A program made the translations under genes and the position numbers. A stretch of DNA of 64,000 bases from Candidatus Symbiopectobacterium sp. NZEC151 (GTDB lineage Bacteria > Pseudomonadota > Gammaproteobacteria > Enterobacterales > Enterobacteriaceae). The notes below the pieces were generated by a model, which worked only from the letters and a program-made list of their open reading frames with translations, was not told where the DNA came from and searched no databases. The stretch spans positions 868,001-932,000 of the forward strand of contig NZ_JAGFPE010000001.1 of assembly GCF_025962655.1 (NCBI RefSeq), written 5' to 3'. Positions 19,089 through 28,857 of this stretch are shown in pieces; position 1 is the stretch's first letter, and the number at the start of each line of letters is the position of its first letter.

Positions 19089-19412
19089 TTACTCACGCCA
19101 CAAGATATGGCACATCTTGTTGTCTTTTTCCCGGCAAATCAAAATACGCGCAAACACGTCGTCGATCGGGTCGCCATCTTTTGCTGCCAAACCAATCACC
19201 ACTTCAGCAAAAAAGTCCGGATTCAAATCGACATCGACATGTTCCTGCCAGTCCTCGGCAGGATCGAATAATTCCGCACCGCCGCGCTCTTCAAATTGAA
19301 GATTGAACAGGATGATATCCGCCGGGTCGAGGTTGTCTGACGCCAGTTCAAGAAAGATATCGTAGGCTTGCTCAAGCGTTTCATCTTCCGTAAGACGGTT
19401 GTTCAGGTCCAT
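19089..19412 (-). CDS. yciU: YciU family acidic protein (DUF440, dsDNA mimic)
   Basis: A 107-residue, very acidic protein ([40 protein letters not shown]). It belongs to the DUF440/HI1450 family, which has been described structurally as a double-stranded DNA mimic. [18 protein letters not shown] is the standard N-terminus, so the ATG at 19412 is used rather than the ten-residue extension. It is convergent with oppF and next to cls, as in E. coli. Confidence 0.93.
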   Translation of the reverse strand: MDLNNRLTEDETLEQAYDIFLELASDNLDPADIILFNLQFEERGGAELFDPAEDWQEHVDVDLNPDFFAEVVIGLAAKDGDPIDDVFARILICREKDNKMCHILWRE

Positions 19413-19506
19413 AAGACATTTCCATAGATTCAGTAATGGCACTATTAGAACATGACGGCTCGGCTATTGACAGCGCAACGCACGGCGATTATCAGGAGCT
19501 CGTGCA

Positions 19507-20967
19507 TCACAAAAACGGGCTGAAAAAGTAAAACAGGCGCTCGACAATACGCTGCCAGTAGGGACGCTGTTGCCATTTGCTTTCATCCATCAGGCGTGAA
19601 CGTGCGATGTAGTCTTCCTGCACGCAGGCCAGATCGCTGCCAAAGCCGTCATCGTCGATCACCAGCGTGATTTCGAAGTTAAGCCACAGGCTGCGCATGT
19701 CGAGATTAACGGTGCCTACCAGACTGAGTTGTCCATCGACCAACACGCTTTTGGTGTGCAGTAATCCATCTTGAAACTGATAGATTTTTACTCCTGCGGC
19801 AAACAGCTCATTGAAAAAAGCGCGGCTGGCCCAGCCGACTAACACCGAGTCGTTTTTGTGCGGCAAGATAATGCTGACATCGACGCCGCGCTGTGCCGCG
19901 GTACAGATGGCGTGCAGCAGATCGTCACTGGGTACGAAGTAGGGCGTGGTCATGATCAACTGGTGTCGCGCGGAGTAGACGGCCGTCAGCAGCGCTTGGT
20001 GGATCATGTCTTCGGGGTAGCCCGGACCGGATGCAATCACTTGCACGGTATGTCCGCGTTCCTGTTCGAACGGCATCAGCCCGACGTCCGGCGGTGGAGG
20101 CAACAGGCGTTGACCCGTTTCCATTTCCCAGTCGCAGCAATAGATGATGCCCATGGTGGTAGTGATCGGACCTTCAATACGCGCCATCAAATCGACCCAC
20201 TGGCCGACGCCCGCATCCTGTTTGAAAAAGCGCGGATCGACCATGTTCATGCTGCCGGTATAGGCAATCCGGTTATCAATCAGGATCACTTTGCGGTGCT
20301 GGCGTAAATCCATGCGACGCAGAAAAGCACGAAACAGGTTAACCTTGAGGGCTTCCACCACCTCAATACCGGCATCGCGCATCTGTGACGGGGCTGTGCT
20401 GTGGAAGAAATCGACGCTTCCCGCAGAATCCAGCAAAATTCGACAGGTTACGCCGCGTTGCGCCGCTTTTTTCAAGGCCGCAGTAACCTGTTCTACTAAC
20501 CCGCCGGGTTGCCAGATGTAAAACACCATCTCGATGTCGCTGCGTGCCAGGTCGATATCCCGCACCAGGCCTTTGATGGTATCTTCAAAGGTGGTCAACA
20601 GTTGCAACTGGTTTCCCTTGATGCCGCCAATCCCCTGACGGCGCTCGCACAGTTGGAACAGCGAGCGAGCCACTTCACTGTTCTCCGTGGCGAAGATCTG
20701 CCGATACTCGGCCAGTTCCCGCAGCCATTTTGCCGTTGAAGGCCACATGCGGCTGGCGCGTTCGGCGCGCCGCTTACCCAGATGCAACTCACCAAACGAG
20801 AGGTAGGCGATAATACCGACCAGCGGCAGAATATAGATGACCAGCAACCAGGCCATTGCAGAAGGAACCGCACGGCGCTTCATCAAGACGCGAAGTGTGA
20901 CGCCAGCGATCAGCAGCCAGTAACCCAGAACCAGTAGCCAACTTAACAGCGTGTAAAAAGTGGTCAT
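19507..20967 (-). CDS. clsA: Cardiolipin synthase A
   Basis: ClsA joins two phosphatidylglycerols into cardiolipin at the inner membrane. The 486-residue protein (same length as E. coli ClsA) has two N-terminal transmembrane helices ([19 protein letters not shown] and [20 protein letters not shown]). It has two phospholipase-D HKD motifs, [18 protein letters not shown] near residue 224 and [18 protein letters not shown] near residue 404. The C-terminal YFFSPFL is conserved in the family. Confidence 0.97.
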   Translation of the reverse strand: MTTFYTLLSWLLVLGYWLLIAGVTLRVLMKRRAVPSAMAWLLVIYILPLVGIIAYLSFGELHLGKRRAERASRMWPSTAKWLRELAEYRQIFATENSEVARSLFQLCERRQGIGGIKGNQLQLLTTFEDTIKGLVRDIDLARSDIEMVFYIWQPGGLVEQVTAALKKAAQRGVTCRILLDSAGSVDFFHSTAPSQMRDAGIEVVEALKVNLFRAFLRRMDLRQHRKVILIDNRIAYTGSMNMVDPRFFKQDAGVGQWVDLMARIEGPITTTMGIIYCCDWEMETGQRLLPPPPDVGLMPFEQERGHTVQVIASGPGYPEDMIHQALLTAVYSARHQLIMTTPYFVPSDDLLHAICTAAQRGVDVSIILPHKNDSVLVGWASRAFFNELFAAGVKIYQFQDGLLHTKSVLVDGQLSLVGTVNLDMRSLWLNFEITLVIDDDGFGSDLACVQEDYIARSRLMDESKWQQRPYWQRIVERLFYFFSPFL

Positions 20968-21170
20968 AGCAGCGTACAGATCCCTTCAGCACACGATTGA
21001 CATAAAGTGTACGCATAGTTTGTCAAAAGAGGAAATTCCTTTCGTCTGAATAGAATAGGGCGAAATTGCCGGTACCGACACAGCAAAAAGGCCAGGGTGC
21101 TTGGAATGACCTGAGAACGCGCTATACTACCACGCCGCACCCCCTCCCGTTTTCGATAAAGAGTGTTGTC

Positions 21171-21347
21171 ATGAGACGCAGCAGAAATGAAGTGATCCGG
21201 TGGCGCATGTTACGCCAGGTTCAACGACGCAGAGGTCGTTGGTTGGAAGCCCAGTCACGCACCTATCGGCATATTCACTATGCCCGTTATCTGCAACAGA
21301 AACATCAGCGTCGTGCTCTGCTGTATGCGGTGGCCTACGAGTGGTAG
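21171..21347 (+). CDS. yciY: YciY family small basic protein
   Basis: A 58-residue, Arg-rich protein (MRRSRNEVIRWRMLRQVQ, then HIHYARYLQQKHQRRALLY) matching the small YciY protein found next to cls in enterics. Its function is unknown. It is too strongly basic for a membrane protein and may bind nucleic acid (inference). It is followed by a good terminator, which supports a real transcript. Confidence 0.8.
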   Translation: MRRSRNEVIRWRMLRQVQRRRGRWLEAQSRTYRHIHYARYLQQKHQRRALLYAVAYEW

Positions 21348-21375
21348 TGGTCCAAACGGACATGCTAGCTGTCTG

Positions 21376-21405
21376 AACGGCCACAGGTTGTGGCCGTTGT
21401 TTGTT
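21376..21405 (+). terminator. Terminator after yciY
   Basis: AACGGCCACA, a three-base loop ggt and TGTGGCCGTT form a 10-bp stem, followed by tgtttgtt. Confidence 0.85.
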
Positions 21406-21425
21406 AGTGCGTTGTCCGTGCGCGG

Positions 21426-23081
21426 CTAGCGCGCCATTCCTAATAGTGCGGATGAGGCAGGTTGCCCCGTTTCCAGCGCGTTTGCGGTGGGCAGGGTGAA
21501 GAGGGTGACGGATGAGCGCAATTGCTCGGTCTGGTCCAGTAACGAATTGAAGGTATCGGCGCTGGCTTCGACCTGACTGACATTCTGTTTGACCGTATCG
21601 TTCAGGGTTTGAATGCGGTCAGTTACCGCCTGAATGTGCTGGGTTTGCTGCGAGGAAATGTCGGCGATTTCATTAAGAAAAGCACCGGTGCCCTGCGCGG
21701 AGCTGATGATATTTTGCAGACTGTCGCTCAATTTCTTGACCAATTTGGCACCGGTCGCGACGCTGCTGTCTGAGTCGCGAATCAGTACATTAATGTGCTG
21801 TGCCGACTGGCTACTCTGCGCTGCCAGAGTACCAACCTCACGGGCAACCACCGCGAAACCGCGTCCCAGTTCACCCGCTCTCGCGGCCTCAATGGCGGCA
21901 TTCAATGAAAGAATGTGCGTTTGAAACGCCACGTTTTCAATCATCCCGATAGCATCCGTCATCTCTTTGGTGCGTCCGGTGATATCGGACATCGCAGCAT
22001 GCACGTCATTCATCATCAATTCACCGTGAGCCGCCATGGAGCTGGTATTCAAGGCATGCTGGCTGGCCTGCTCGGTATGCTGGGTGTGCTGCGCCAGTTG
22101 TGCATTCAACTGAAGAATGTTGTCCGTGGTCGCTTTAAGCTCATTGGCTTGCAGGCGCGCCTGTGAAAACAGCGCCTGATTATCCACCGCGACGCGGTCA
22201 ACGTGCTGCGTCATGCCGTCAATGCCGTGGCGCACTTGGCTAACAAGATTGGTTAACCCGGATTGCATTTGTGCCATGCTGCGATTTAACACAGCGATTT
22301 CGCGGGTGCAGCCGCTGTTCTCATCAAGTTGCTGGGAGAGATCTCCCGACGCAATGCGTCCAAGGTGATGAATAATGCGGTTGAGGGGGCGAATGATGAT
22401 CCGGTTTACGGTGGCCCACACGCACAGCGAGACGGCCAGCAGCAGCCCGAGAACCACCATGAAGATGGTGTGAGTGCGGTCGAGGGAAATCAGAAATTGT
22501 TCGCCGTGCTGCTTTTGGCGTGAGGCATTATTCGCCAGATAGTGGCCGTATTTCTGCGTGAAATCATTTTGGTAAGCCTGAATCGGCACCATAAAAAAGA
22601 TATCGATCTGATTGCTCTGTTTGATCCCGTCAGCCAGTTCGACCAACCCTTGATACAATTGTTGGTAGCTACGCAGTAACGCCTGACTGTCACTGTCATT
22701 GTCGTCAGGTTTTTCGATCTGTTGATAATAGTCCTGAGCCTGTTTGAGTGAGACTTGCGCCTCTTCCATCAGGCTATTCCAACTGCCGACGGAACCGGTT
22801 TCTTTATCAACCATCAGGTAGATGCCAGCCCGGTTTAGCTTATCGCTGGCGGTCATCGCCGCCATACGCGCCTGATCCAACAGCGCCTGTTGTTCACGTA
22901 AACGATCGTTGGCAGCGGTATCACGCTGTACCTGGGTCATGGTGTTGGAAATAATCGCGATTGACATCAGTTGCAGCAGTGAAAACAAACCGATAATCAG
23001 CAATAACCCCAAAAAAATGCTGGGTCGGAATCTGCGGAACAATGTCCCTTTTCCCTTCAGAAACGCGAATTGTGCTAGCAT
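21426..23081 (-). CDS. Methyl-accepting chemotaxis protein
   Basis: A 551-residue transmembrane chemoreceptor. TM1 is [19 protein letters not shown] (about residues 21-39) and TM2 is [19 protein letters not shown] (about 211-229). Between them is a ~165-residue periplasmic four-helix ligand domain of the Tar-ligand type. A HAMP domain ([23 protein letters not shown]) and a signalling domain follow, with a hairpin tip around [24 protein letters not shown]. The tip reads [14 protein letters not shown] instead of the more common [11 protein letters not shown]. The protein ends without the NWETF-type pentapeptide, so adaptation would depend on other receptors. CAGGA precedes the ATG. The ligand is unknown. 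Confidence 0.93.
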   Translation of the reverse strand: MLAQFAFLKGKGTLFRRFRPSIFLGLLLIIGLFSLLQLMSIAIISNTMTQVQRDTAANDRLREQQALLDQARMAAMTASDKLNRAGIYLMVDKETGSVGSWNSLMEEAQVSLKQAQDYYQQIEKPDDNDSDSQALLRSYQQLYQGLVELADGIKQSNQIDIFFMVPIQAYQNDFTQKYGHYLANNASRQKQHGEQFLISLDRTHTIFMVVLGLLLAVSLCVWATVNRIIIRPLNRIIHHLGRIASGDLSQQLDENSGCTREIAVLNRSMAQMQSGLTNLVSQVRHGIDGMTQHVDRVAVDNQALFSQARLQANELKATTDNILQLNAQLAQHTQHTEQASQHALNTSSMAAHGELMMNDVHAAMSDITGRTKEMTDAIGMIENVAFQTHILSLNAAIEAARAGELGRGFAVVAREVGTLAAQSSQSAQHINVLIRDSDSSVATGAKLVKKLSDSLQNIISSAQGTGAFLNEIADISSQQTQHIQAVTDRIQTLNDTVKQNVSQVEASADTFNSLLDQTEQLRSSVTLFTLPTANALETGQPASSALLGMAR

Positions 23082-23222
23082 AAGTCCTGGCTCTCAATCA
23101 ACAAGAGTCAGTACCCTAACATTGTTAAATGACTATATTATTTCAGCTTTTTCCTTCAGTGGCTGATGTTATTCAAATTCACTGAAATAGTTATGGCGTT
23201 GAATTGCTGCCAGTAATACAGC

Positions 23223-23247
23223 AAAAACGCGCCAAACCGGGCGCTTT
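23223..23247 (-). terminator. Terminator of yciI
   Basis: On the minus strand GCGCC-cggttt-GGCGC is followed by gTTTTTgc. The stem is short but positioned about 55 nt past the yciI stop. Confidence 0.65.
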
Positions 23248-23298
23248 TGCTGCGTCATAAATGCTGTCTTAAACAAAATAACCGTTGAAATTGCAGGG

Positions 23299-23595
23299 TT
23301 AAAATACCTTTTTATAGGGTTTTACGGTTACGCTCTGGTACACGCCTGCGGCCACGTAGGGATCGGCATCGGCCCAGCGCTGCGCATCGCTCAGAGAGGG
23401 AAATTCGGCGATAACCGCGGAACCGGTAAATCCTGCATCACCGGGCGTTTCACTATCAACGGCGGGTAACGGACCTGCCGTCAGCAAGCGACCTTCATCG
23501 CGCAAGGTTTGCAACCGTGCCAAATGGGCAGGGCGTGCAGCCAGACGATTAGACAATGAACTGGGAACGTCCTGAGCAAAAATGATGTACAACAT
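23299..23595 (-). CDS. yciI: YciI family protein
   Basis: A 98-residue ferredoxin-like alpha/beta protein ([64 protein letters not shown]). This is the YciI fold, with the conserved His and the DPYV motif proposed as an active site. Its biochemical role is not established. GAGGA lies upstream of the ATG at 23595; a TTG five codons earlier is rejected. It is divergent from tonB, as in E. coli. Confidence 0.95.
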   Translation of the reverse strand: MLYIIFAQDVPSSLSNRLAARPAHLARLQTLRDEGRLLTAGPLPAVDSETPGDAGFTGSAVIAEFPSLSDAQRWADADPYVAAGVYQSVTVKPYKKVF

Positions 23596-23677
23596 CTTGA
23601 TAATCCTCAAGGGAATAGCGTGAAAATACCATCATACTCCGCCCGTGGTTTTTTTAACAAACTATCGGGTTCTTATT

Positions 23678-23696
23678 GAATATGATTGCTATTTGC
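23678..23696 (+). promoter_or_regulatory. Probable Fur box upstream of tonB
   Basis: gaatatgattgctatttgc matches about 11 of 19 positions of the Fur consensus and lies at the same place and with nearly the same sequence as I recall for the E. coli tonB operator. Iron repression of tonB is expected for the family. Confidence 0.6.
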
Positions 23697-23733
23697 ATTT
23701 AAACTTGGGCGGCTAAGAGGACAACGAAAAATT

Positions 23734-24498
23734 ATGCCGCAAACAACTTTATTAGGTATCCGCCGCCAATCCTGGTCTTTTTTACTTTCTGTTGGCGCTC
23801 ATGGTGGATTAATCGCCGTATTGTTATACGCATCGTTTAATGACGCACTTGAACTTCCGCAAGCGACGAAGCCGATCAGCGTCGTGATGGTTGCGCCTGC
23901 GGCGACGGAAGCGGCCCCTGCACCGCAGGCCGCACAGCCCGAGCCGGAGCCAGAACCGCAGGTTGAGGCAGTGAAACAGCCGGAGCCTGAGCCGGAACCC
24001 TTACCGCAGCCTGTCGCGATCCCGTTACCAGAGCCCAAGCCAGAACCGAAGCCCAAGCCGAAACCGAAAACGGAGCCGGTAAAGAAAAAGGTTGAGCCAC
24101 CGAAGAAGACGCAAGAGAAGGCAGATGAGAAACAGCCTCCTTCGCCGTTTACCTCGGAGGATGCCAGCAAAACCCGTGACAATGCGCCTGTGCGCCAAGC
24201 CCCGGCACCGTCTGCCTCAGCGCAGTCATCAGGACCGCGGCCGTTGAGCCGTGCGCAACCGCAGTATCCGGCACGCGCTTTTGCGCTGCGCGTAGAAGGC
24301 CGGGCAACGCTTCAGTTTGATGTGGATAGCGAAGGGCGAGTAGACAATATTCGCGTGCTGAACGCCCAGCCGCGCAACATGTTTGAACGCGATATTCGTC
24401 AGGCAATGCGTAAATGGCGCTACGAAGCGGGAAAACCGGGCAAGGATTTGCAGGTAACCATCATCTTTAAAATTGATGGCGGTGCCGTGGTTGAATAA
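23734..24498 (+). CDS. tonB: Energy-transducing protein TonB
   Basis: TonB couples the proton motive force, through ExbB/ExbD, to outer-membrane receptors. The 254-residue protein has an N-terminal anchor helix (SFLLSVGAHGGLIAVLLYA) containing the conserved Ser and His. A long Pro-rich periplasmic spacer with EP and KP repeats follows (about residues 60-140), then a C-terminal domain QPQYPARAFALRVEGRATLQ to AMRKWRYEAGKPG. MPQTTLLGIRR is taken as the start; the in-frame extension from 23686 would overlap the Fur box. The spacer repeats are the most variable part between strains. Confidence 0.97.
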   Translation: MPQTTLLGIRRQSWSFLLSVGAHGGLIAVLLYASFNDALELPQATKPISVVMVAPAATEAAPAPQAAQPEPEPEPQVEAVKQPEPEPEPLPQPVAIPLPEPKPEPKPKPKPKTEPVKKKVEPPKKTQEKADEKQPPSPFTSEDASKTRDNAPVRQAPAPSASAQSSGPRPLSRAQPQYPARAFALRVEGRATLQFDVDSEGRVDNIRVLNAQPRNMFERDIRQAMRKWRYEAGKPGKDLQVTIIFKIDGGAVVE

Positions 24499-24520
24499 AC
24501 CTGCCACTGCAAACCAAAAA

Positions 24521-24547
24521 AAAGAACCGCAAATGCGGTTCTTTTTT
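24521..24547. terminator. Bidirectional terminator between tonB and yciA
   Basis: AAAGAACCGC-aaat-GCGGTTCTTT followed by tttt on the right and preceded by A-run on the left. It serves both convergent genes. Confidence 0.93.
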
Positions 24548-24565
24548 TGCCCAAGCCCGATGACG

Positions 24566-24997
24566 TTAGGGGGCCGGGTCGGGTGCGGTAAAGTGGCTTT
24601 TCCCGGCCGGTAGTTCGCAGGGATGGCCCGCTTCATCCACCGCAACGTAGGTGAAAAGCGCCTGGGTTGCACGGTAACGTTGCCCGATGGGGGCGGTGGA
24701 GACCTTCTTCACCCACACTTCAACGTTGATATCCAACGAACTGCGCCCGGTTCGCAGACAGCGGGCATAGCAGCAAACCACGTCACCGACGGCGACAGGC
24801 TTGAGGAAGCTCATGCCGTCAACGCGTACTGTGACAACGCGCCCTTCGGCAATCTCTTTCGCCATGATGGCACCGCCAATGTCCATTTGCGACATCAGCC
24901 AGCCACCAAAGATATCGCCATTGGCATTGGTATCCGCGGGCATGGCCAGCGTGCGCAGAACCAGCTCACCGTGAGGTGCAGTTTGAGTAGTGCTCAT
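24566..24997 (-). CDS. yciA: Acyl-CoA thioesterase YciA
   Basis: A 143-residue hotdog-fold thioesterase hydrolysing a broad range of acyl-CoAs. The helix following the catalytic aspartate reads NANGDIFGGWLMSQMDIGG, the hallmark of the YciA/BACH group, followed by VTVRVDGMSFLKPVAVGDVV. Length is close to E. coli YciA (132). It forms a minus-strand cluster with yciB and yciC, suggesting a link to membrane lipid homeostasis. Confidence 0.95.
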   Translation of the reverse strand: MSTTQTAPHGELVLRTLAMPADTNANGDIFGGWLMSQMDIGGAIMAKEIAEGRVVTVRVDGMSFLKPVAVGDVVCCYARCLRTGRSSLDINVEVWVKKVSTAPIGQRYRATQALFTYVAVDEAGHPCELPAGKSHFTAPDPAP

Positions 24998-25024
24998 CGT
25001 CGTCTCAGGTTAACGGTTAAAGGA

Positions 25025-25579
25025 TTACTGTTTGCTTTCGTTATTGTTCTGCTCAGGCGGCAGATGGCGATAGATATACACGCCACAGGCCAGTGTAAAC
25101 AACAAGGTGAGCCCTGTCAGCCCAAACACTTTGAAGTTCATCCACAGCCCTTCTGATAACCAGAATGCGACATAGATATTGAGCAGTCCACAGGCAATGA
25201 AAAACAGCGCCCAGGCCGTATTCAGTTTACGCCACACCGGCTGCGGCAGCGTAATCTCTTTACCCAGCATGCTCTGAATCAGCGACTTGTTGAAAAACCA
25301 CTGACCAATCAGTAACGCACCGGCGAACAGCGCATAGATGATCGTCACTTTCCATTTGATGAATTCGGGGTTATGGAAATAGATAGTCAGCCCGCCGAAC
25401 ACCGCCACCAACACCACAGTGACCAGCATGGTTTTTTCCACTTTGCGAAATTTGTACCAGCTGTAGAGAAAAGCAGCGAGTGTGGCAGCGATCAGCGCGC
25501 CAGTTGCCCAAAAGATATCGTGCAGTTTATATACGACGAAAAAAATAACTAAAGGTAAAAAATCAAGAAGTTGCTTCAT
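25025..25579 (-). CDS. yciB: Inner-membrane-spanning protein YciB (septation protein IspZ family)
   Basis: A 184-residue protein with five hydrophobic segments and the family opening [21 protein letters not shown]-like sequence, then the conserved [14 protein letters not shown] stretch. In E. coli YciB contributes to envelope integrity and interacts with cell-division and elongation factors. It is separated from yciA by 27 nt and is probably cotranscribed with it. The name IspZ comes from a Shigella septation phenotype. Confidence 0.96.
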   Translation of the reverse strand: MKQLLDFLPLVIFFVVYKLHDIFWATGALIAATLAAFLYSWYKFRKVEKTMLVTVVLVAVFGGLTIYFHNPEFIKWKVTIIYALFAGALLIGQWFFNKSLIQSMLGKEITLPQPVWRKLNTAWALFFIACGLLNIYVAFWLSEGLWMNFKVFGLTGLTLLFTLACGVYIYRHLPPEQNNNESKQ

Positions 25580-25761
25580 TATATCGACCCATTACAACGC
25601 GAGGTGCCAAAGATTAACCACATTCACCCGTAGGCGATCGTCTGCTGCTGGTTGTCATTATCCTTGATTGCGCCATTCGCATCCTGTTTTATCGTAAGAA
25701 TTTGCAGAACATTACTTTTCTGTTAATCAAACATGCCGCCCGCAGACGGCATGTTCGCTCA

Positions 25762-26514
25762 TTATTGACGCAGCAACATATACAGACGGAAAAGGTAAAT
25801 CAAAAAGAGCGCAGAGATCAGGTTACTCACCCCATTCATCAGGATTGCCATGGTGGTAGGCGATGCCAGCGGCAGACGCGCTACCAGCATCAGCAGGGCA
25901 ACCTTTGCCAACAACCAAAAGAGCACAGCAGGAGCAATCAGCTTCAGATTGGCATAGGCGAGCTTTGCGCTGAGGCGGATGGAGGCGAAAACGCCTTTAT
26001 TCTCAACCGCGGCGATCACGGGAGATAAACTGACTGCGATGGCCAGCAACACCCCCGGCACGATCAACAGCAGCATGCCCAGTTGCACTAAAATGGTACC
26101 CACCAGGATCAAAAAGAACAGTCGCGGCAGCAGCGGTGCGGAGGCACCAATCGCGCGCAGCGCGCTGGTGGCTTGTCCGGCCGAAACCTGTCTCACCAGC
26201 GTCAACACACCGCCGGTCAGCAACGCATTGCCGACCAATGCGGCAAAGGTGCTGGCTGCGGAAACTTTAAGCAGCACCATCTGTTGCTCGGGCGTCATTT
26301 GTTGAATCAGATCGTGCAGCCCCAACTGGCCGGTGCTGGAGAGATCGCCACTGACATTACTCAATAGCTGTAACTGTTCCGGTGCCGGTATTAATGCCTG
26401 ATTTAACATGACAGTAATGACCGCCGTGAGTAATGACAGCAACAACAGGCCGATAAGTTGGTTACGCGTAAAATTCATAGTGTCACGGTAGAGGGTACCG
26501 GCCGTGATAGACAT
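25762..26514 (-). CDS. yciC: YciC family membrane protein (UPF0259)
   Basis: A 250-residue protein with about six transmembrane segments ([53 protein letters not shown], and others). The start at 26514 has AGGAG upstream and gives [15 protein letters not shown], as in the family (247 in E. coli). Its function is unknown; clustering with yciA and yciB points to the envelope. Confidence 0.93.
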   Translation of the reverse strand: MSITAGTLYRDTMNFTRNQLIGLLLLSLLTAVITVMLNQALIPAPEQLQLLSNVSGDLSSTGQLGLHDLIQQMTPEQQMVLLKVSAASTFAALVGNALLTGGVLTLVRQVSAGQATSALRAIGASAPLLPRLFFLILVGTILVQLGMLLLIVPGVLLAIAVSLSPVIAAVENKGVFASIRLSAKLAYANLKLIAPAVLFWLLAKVALLMLVARLPLASPTTMAILMNGVSNLISALFLIYLFRLYMLLRQ

Positions 26515-26638
26515 GAAGGCTCCTTGGCTATTCAACAGTGAAAACGACGCGTCTCCGCGCCCAATGATCCACATTGTAACCTGTTACCTCAAAAGGTTGC
26601 ACCTTGCTGCACGTCTGAAAAGGGTATTCGCTGCAAAT

Positions 26639-27013
26639 TTATTCGGCAGGGTAAAGCGGGGGCAAGCCATAGCGGGCTCTGGCGCGATTGCAGGCGTCAT
26701 TTTCCTCACCGTTCTCACCAGACCGTAAAAACTCACGGCACGGTGAGGGGCGCTGTGCATAGATGTTGCAACTGACAGCCTGACCGATCTCGCCTTCAAG
26801 CGCAGCACAGCGGCAGTGCGCTGTGCTGTTGGTGCCCTGCATACAGCGGATAAACGGGGTAATGGGTTCTGTCAGGTTTGCTGGCGTCAGTCCGCCGCCG
26901 TCATCAGCCTCTGCCCAGTAAAATGAGACACGAAAAAAACCGCAGCAGGCACCGCATCGCAGGCAGCTGTTGAGGTTATCACCGATATTCGATTTCCGGT
27001 TCGACGTATCCAT
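26639..27013 (-). CDS. YkgJ family cysteine-cluster protein
   Basis: A 124-residue soluble protein with the [17 protein letters not shown] motif at residues 17-33 and further cysteines at C58, C67, C69 and in [15 protein letters not shown], giving the eight-Cys pattern of the YkgJ/zinc- or iron-binding cluster family. The E. coli YkgJ protein is very similar in layout. Function is unknown; the motif suggests metal or Fe-S binding. It lies upstream of, and divergent from, ompW. Confidence 0.88.
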   Translation of the reverse strand: MDTSNRKSNIGDNLNSCLRCGACCGFFRVSFYWAEADDGGGLTPANLTEPITPFIRCMQGTNSTAHCRCAALEGEIGQAVSCNIYAQRPSPCREFLRSGENGEENDACNRARARYGLPPLYPAE

Positions 27014-27134
27014 GGTTTACCTCTTCCACAACGTCATCACAGGGGGCCGGGCAGTCATTCACTATAGCGCTACGGCCTCAGCGCCGTGAAGGCTCAGTAT
27101 CACTCTGCGCACTAAATGCGCTTTAAACTAAAAA

Positions 27135-27148
27135 TTGATGTGAATCAA
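27135..27148. promoter_or_regulatory. FNR box upstream of ompW
   Basis: TTGATgtgaATCAA is a perfect dyad matching the FNR consensus (TTGAT-N4-ATCAA). It is about 149 bp before the ompW ATG. E. coli ompW is known to be activated by FNR under anaerobiosis. Confidence 0.88.
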
Positions 27149-27296
27149 TTTTAGGATTTTTAAGCATTTAGCTCATCTTGATGTGTTTTGGATTTCGCTT
27201 TTTTAGCGTGAAAGTTGTGATCTGGCTTAAAACAAGAATACCTACTTAGAGGTATTCTGCGCTCGACTTTAAACCATATAAAGGGAGTGGGTAATA

Positions 27297-27929
27297 ATGA
27301 AAAAAACGTCTTTGGCTCTACTCGTCGCAACGTTGCTGCCTGTTTTCGCTCAGGCGCATCAGGCAGGTGATTTTATTGTGCGTGCAGGAACGGCTACCGT
27401 GCGCCCGAATGCGGGTGGGGACACGGTGCTGGGTGTCAGCTCTTTTAAGGTCGATAACGATACGCAGTTGGGGCTGACGTTCAGCTACATGGTCACGGAT
27501 AACATCGGTGTTGAATTGCTGGCTGCAACCCCGTTTACGCACAATGTTGGGTTGCAAACGGTCGGTAATGTGGCACAGGTGAGCCATTTGCCCCCGTCTT
27601 TAATGGCGCAGTATTATTTTCGTGATGCGAAAGATAAGCTGCGTCCGTATCTGGGGGTGGGGATCAACTACACCCTATTCTTCGATGAGAAATTCAACGA
27701 TCATGGTAAGAGTATGGGCTTAAGCGATCTCAGTGCGAAAAACTCGTGGGGGGTGGCCGCACAGGCTGGGTTGGATTATAACCTGGATAAAAACTGGCTG
27801 ATTAATGCCTCGATTTGGTGGATGGATATTGATACCGACGTCCGTTTTAATTCGCCTGCTGGCCCACAATCGATCAGCACTCGGCTCGATCCGTTCACCT
27901 TTATGTTTGGGGTTGGCTATCGTTTTTAA
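27297..27929 (+). CDS. ompW: Outer membrane protein OmpW
   Basis: A 210-residue precursor of an eight-stranded beta-barrel outer-membrane channel. The signal peptide MKKTSLALLVATLLPVFAQA is followed by HQAGDFIVRAG, the typical mature start. Conserved segments are GLTFSYMVTDNIGVELLAATPF, YLGVGINYTLFFDE and the terminal FMFGVGYRF with its C-terminal Phe for BAM recognition. AGGGAG precedes the ATG. The upstream FNR dyad suggests oxygen control. Confidence 0.96.
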   Translation: MKKTSLALLVATLLPVFAQAHQAGDFIVRAGTATVRPNAGGDTVLGVSSFKVDNDTQLGLTFSYMVTDNIGVELLAATPFTHNVGLQTVGNVAQVSHLPPSLMAQYYFRDAKDKLRPYLGVGINYTLFFDEKFNDHGKSMGLSDLSAKNSWGVAAQAGLDYNLDKNWLINASIWWMDIDTDVRFNSPAGPQSISTRLDPFTFMFGVGYRF

Positions 27930-27963
27930 TATATATACAACCTGATAGTAACAATTATACCTG

Positions 27964-27990
27964 CGGCGCTTTCGAGCGCCGTATTTATTT
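27964..27990 (+). terminator. Terminator of ompW
   Basis: CGGCGCT-ttcg-AGCGCCG, a stable UUCG-loop hairpin, followed by tatttattt. Confidence 0.85.
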
Positions 27991-28035
27991 CCAGATAAAC
28001 TATCACGCACTAAACTATATATTCTACTGGCACAA

Positions 28036-28065
28036 AAAAACGGCGGGTATTAATCCGCCGTTTTT
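28036..28065 (-). terminator. Terminator of kdgM
   Basis: aaaaaaa-CGGCGG-gtattaat-CCGCCG-ttttt: a 6-8 bp stem with U-tracts in either direction. It lies about 50 nt after the kdgM stop on the minus strand. Confidence 0.9.
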
Positions 28066-28116
28066 CAACACAGGGTAAAACCAACCAATAAGGCTAACGT
28101 AATAAACGGTTAGCTA

Positions 28117-28857
28117 TTAGAAGTTGTACTGCACACCAACACGGTAACGAGTTTGACGCTCGTCAGTGGTTTTGGCGTAATCAACGTTGCCGACCTGAAC
28201 GTACGGAGTCCAGTTTTTATCCACTTTGTAAGACAGTTTTACATCGTGGTTCATGTTGTAGTTGTCGTTGTCGAACAGGTAACCGTCTGAACCGGCTTTG
28301 TTGTTTTTGTTATATTCGAACTCATACTCAACCGTGAAGTTGGCAGGCAGTTTATAACCGAGGGTAGCGGTGATAGTATAACCGGTCATATCGGTCATTT
28401 TGTTCTGGCCGATGTTGCCGCTGAAACGTTGGTAGAACGGACGATAGCGCAGGCCAGCGTAGAAGGAATCCGTGACGTTAGCGGTACCTTTGATGTAAGG
28501 GCGGTAGTTGTTGGTAGTAGATGCCGATACCATGTTTAAGCCCGCTTCAACACCAAACGTTTTGTCGAACTTATAAGCATAGCTGGCAGTCACTTCGGTG
28601 CCGTTGCTTACTGGTTCATTATAAGCTTTGTTCGGGGTAATACGGTTACCAACAGTTTTGTCGTTAGGTTCACCGTTTTTCCATTTGCCTTCCAGAGAAA
28701 GACCGAAACCGTTATCAAAACGGTTGGAGATCAGCAGACGGTCTGCGTGGTCAGCTTTAGCGGTATCTTTCATTTCATGACGGTAGTCAATGGTCACAGC
28801 CATGGAGCTCATGCTGACTAACGAGGTTACCAACACCGCGAGTAATTTAGCTTTCAT
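28117..28857 (-). CDS. kdgM: Oligogalacturonate-specific porin, KdgM family
   Basis: KdgM-type porins carry pectin-derived oligogalacturonates across the outer membrane. The 246-residue precursor has the signal MKAKLLAVLVTSLVSMSSMA and mature start VTIDYRHEMKD, followed by regularly spaced aromatic beta-strands (LLISNRFDNGFGLSLEGKW, FYAGLRYRPFYQRF, and others) and a C-terminal RVGVQYNF. This is the family pattern of a 12-stranded narrow barrel. The start at 28857 follows a GGGATGA ribosome site. A KdgR-like operator lies about 180 bp upstream. Its presence is a main reason for placing the organism among pectinolytic enterobacteria. Paralogues (KdgN-like) exist, so the exact symbol is tentative. 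Confidence 0.88.
   Translation of the reverse strand: MKAKLLAVLVTSLVSMSSMAVTIDYRHEMKDTAKADHADRLLISNRFDNGFGLSLEGKWKNGEPNDKTVGNRITPNKAYNEPVSNGTEVTASYAYKFDKTFGVEAGLNMVSASTTNNYRPYIKGTANVTDSFYAGLRYRPFYQRFSGNIGQNKMTDMTGYTITATLGYKLPANFTVEYEFEYNKNNKAGSDGYLFDNDNYNMNHDVKLSYKVDKNWTPYVQVGNVDYAKTTDERQTRYRVGVQYNF

Noticed and set aside
23799-24182. Long antisense frames across tonB, rich in Gly/Ser
   Set aside because: Shadow of the Pro-rich EP/KP repeat on the opposite strand.
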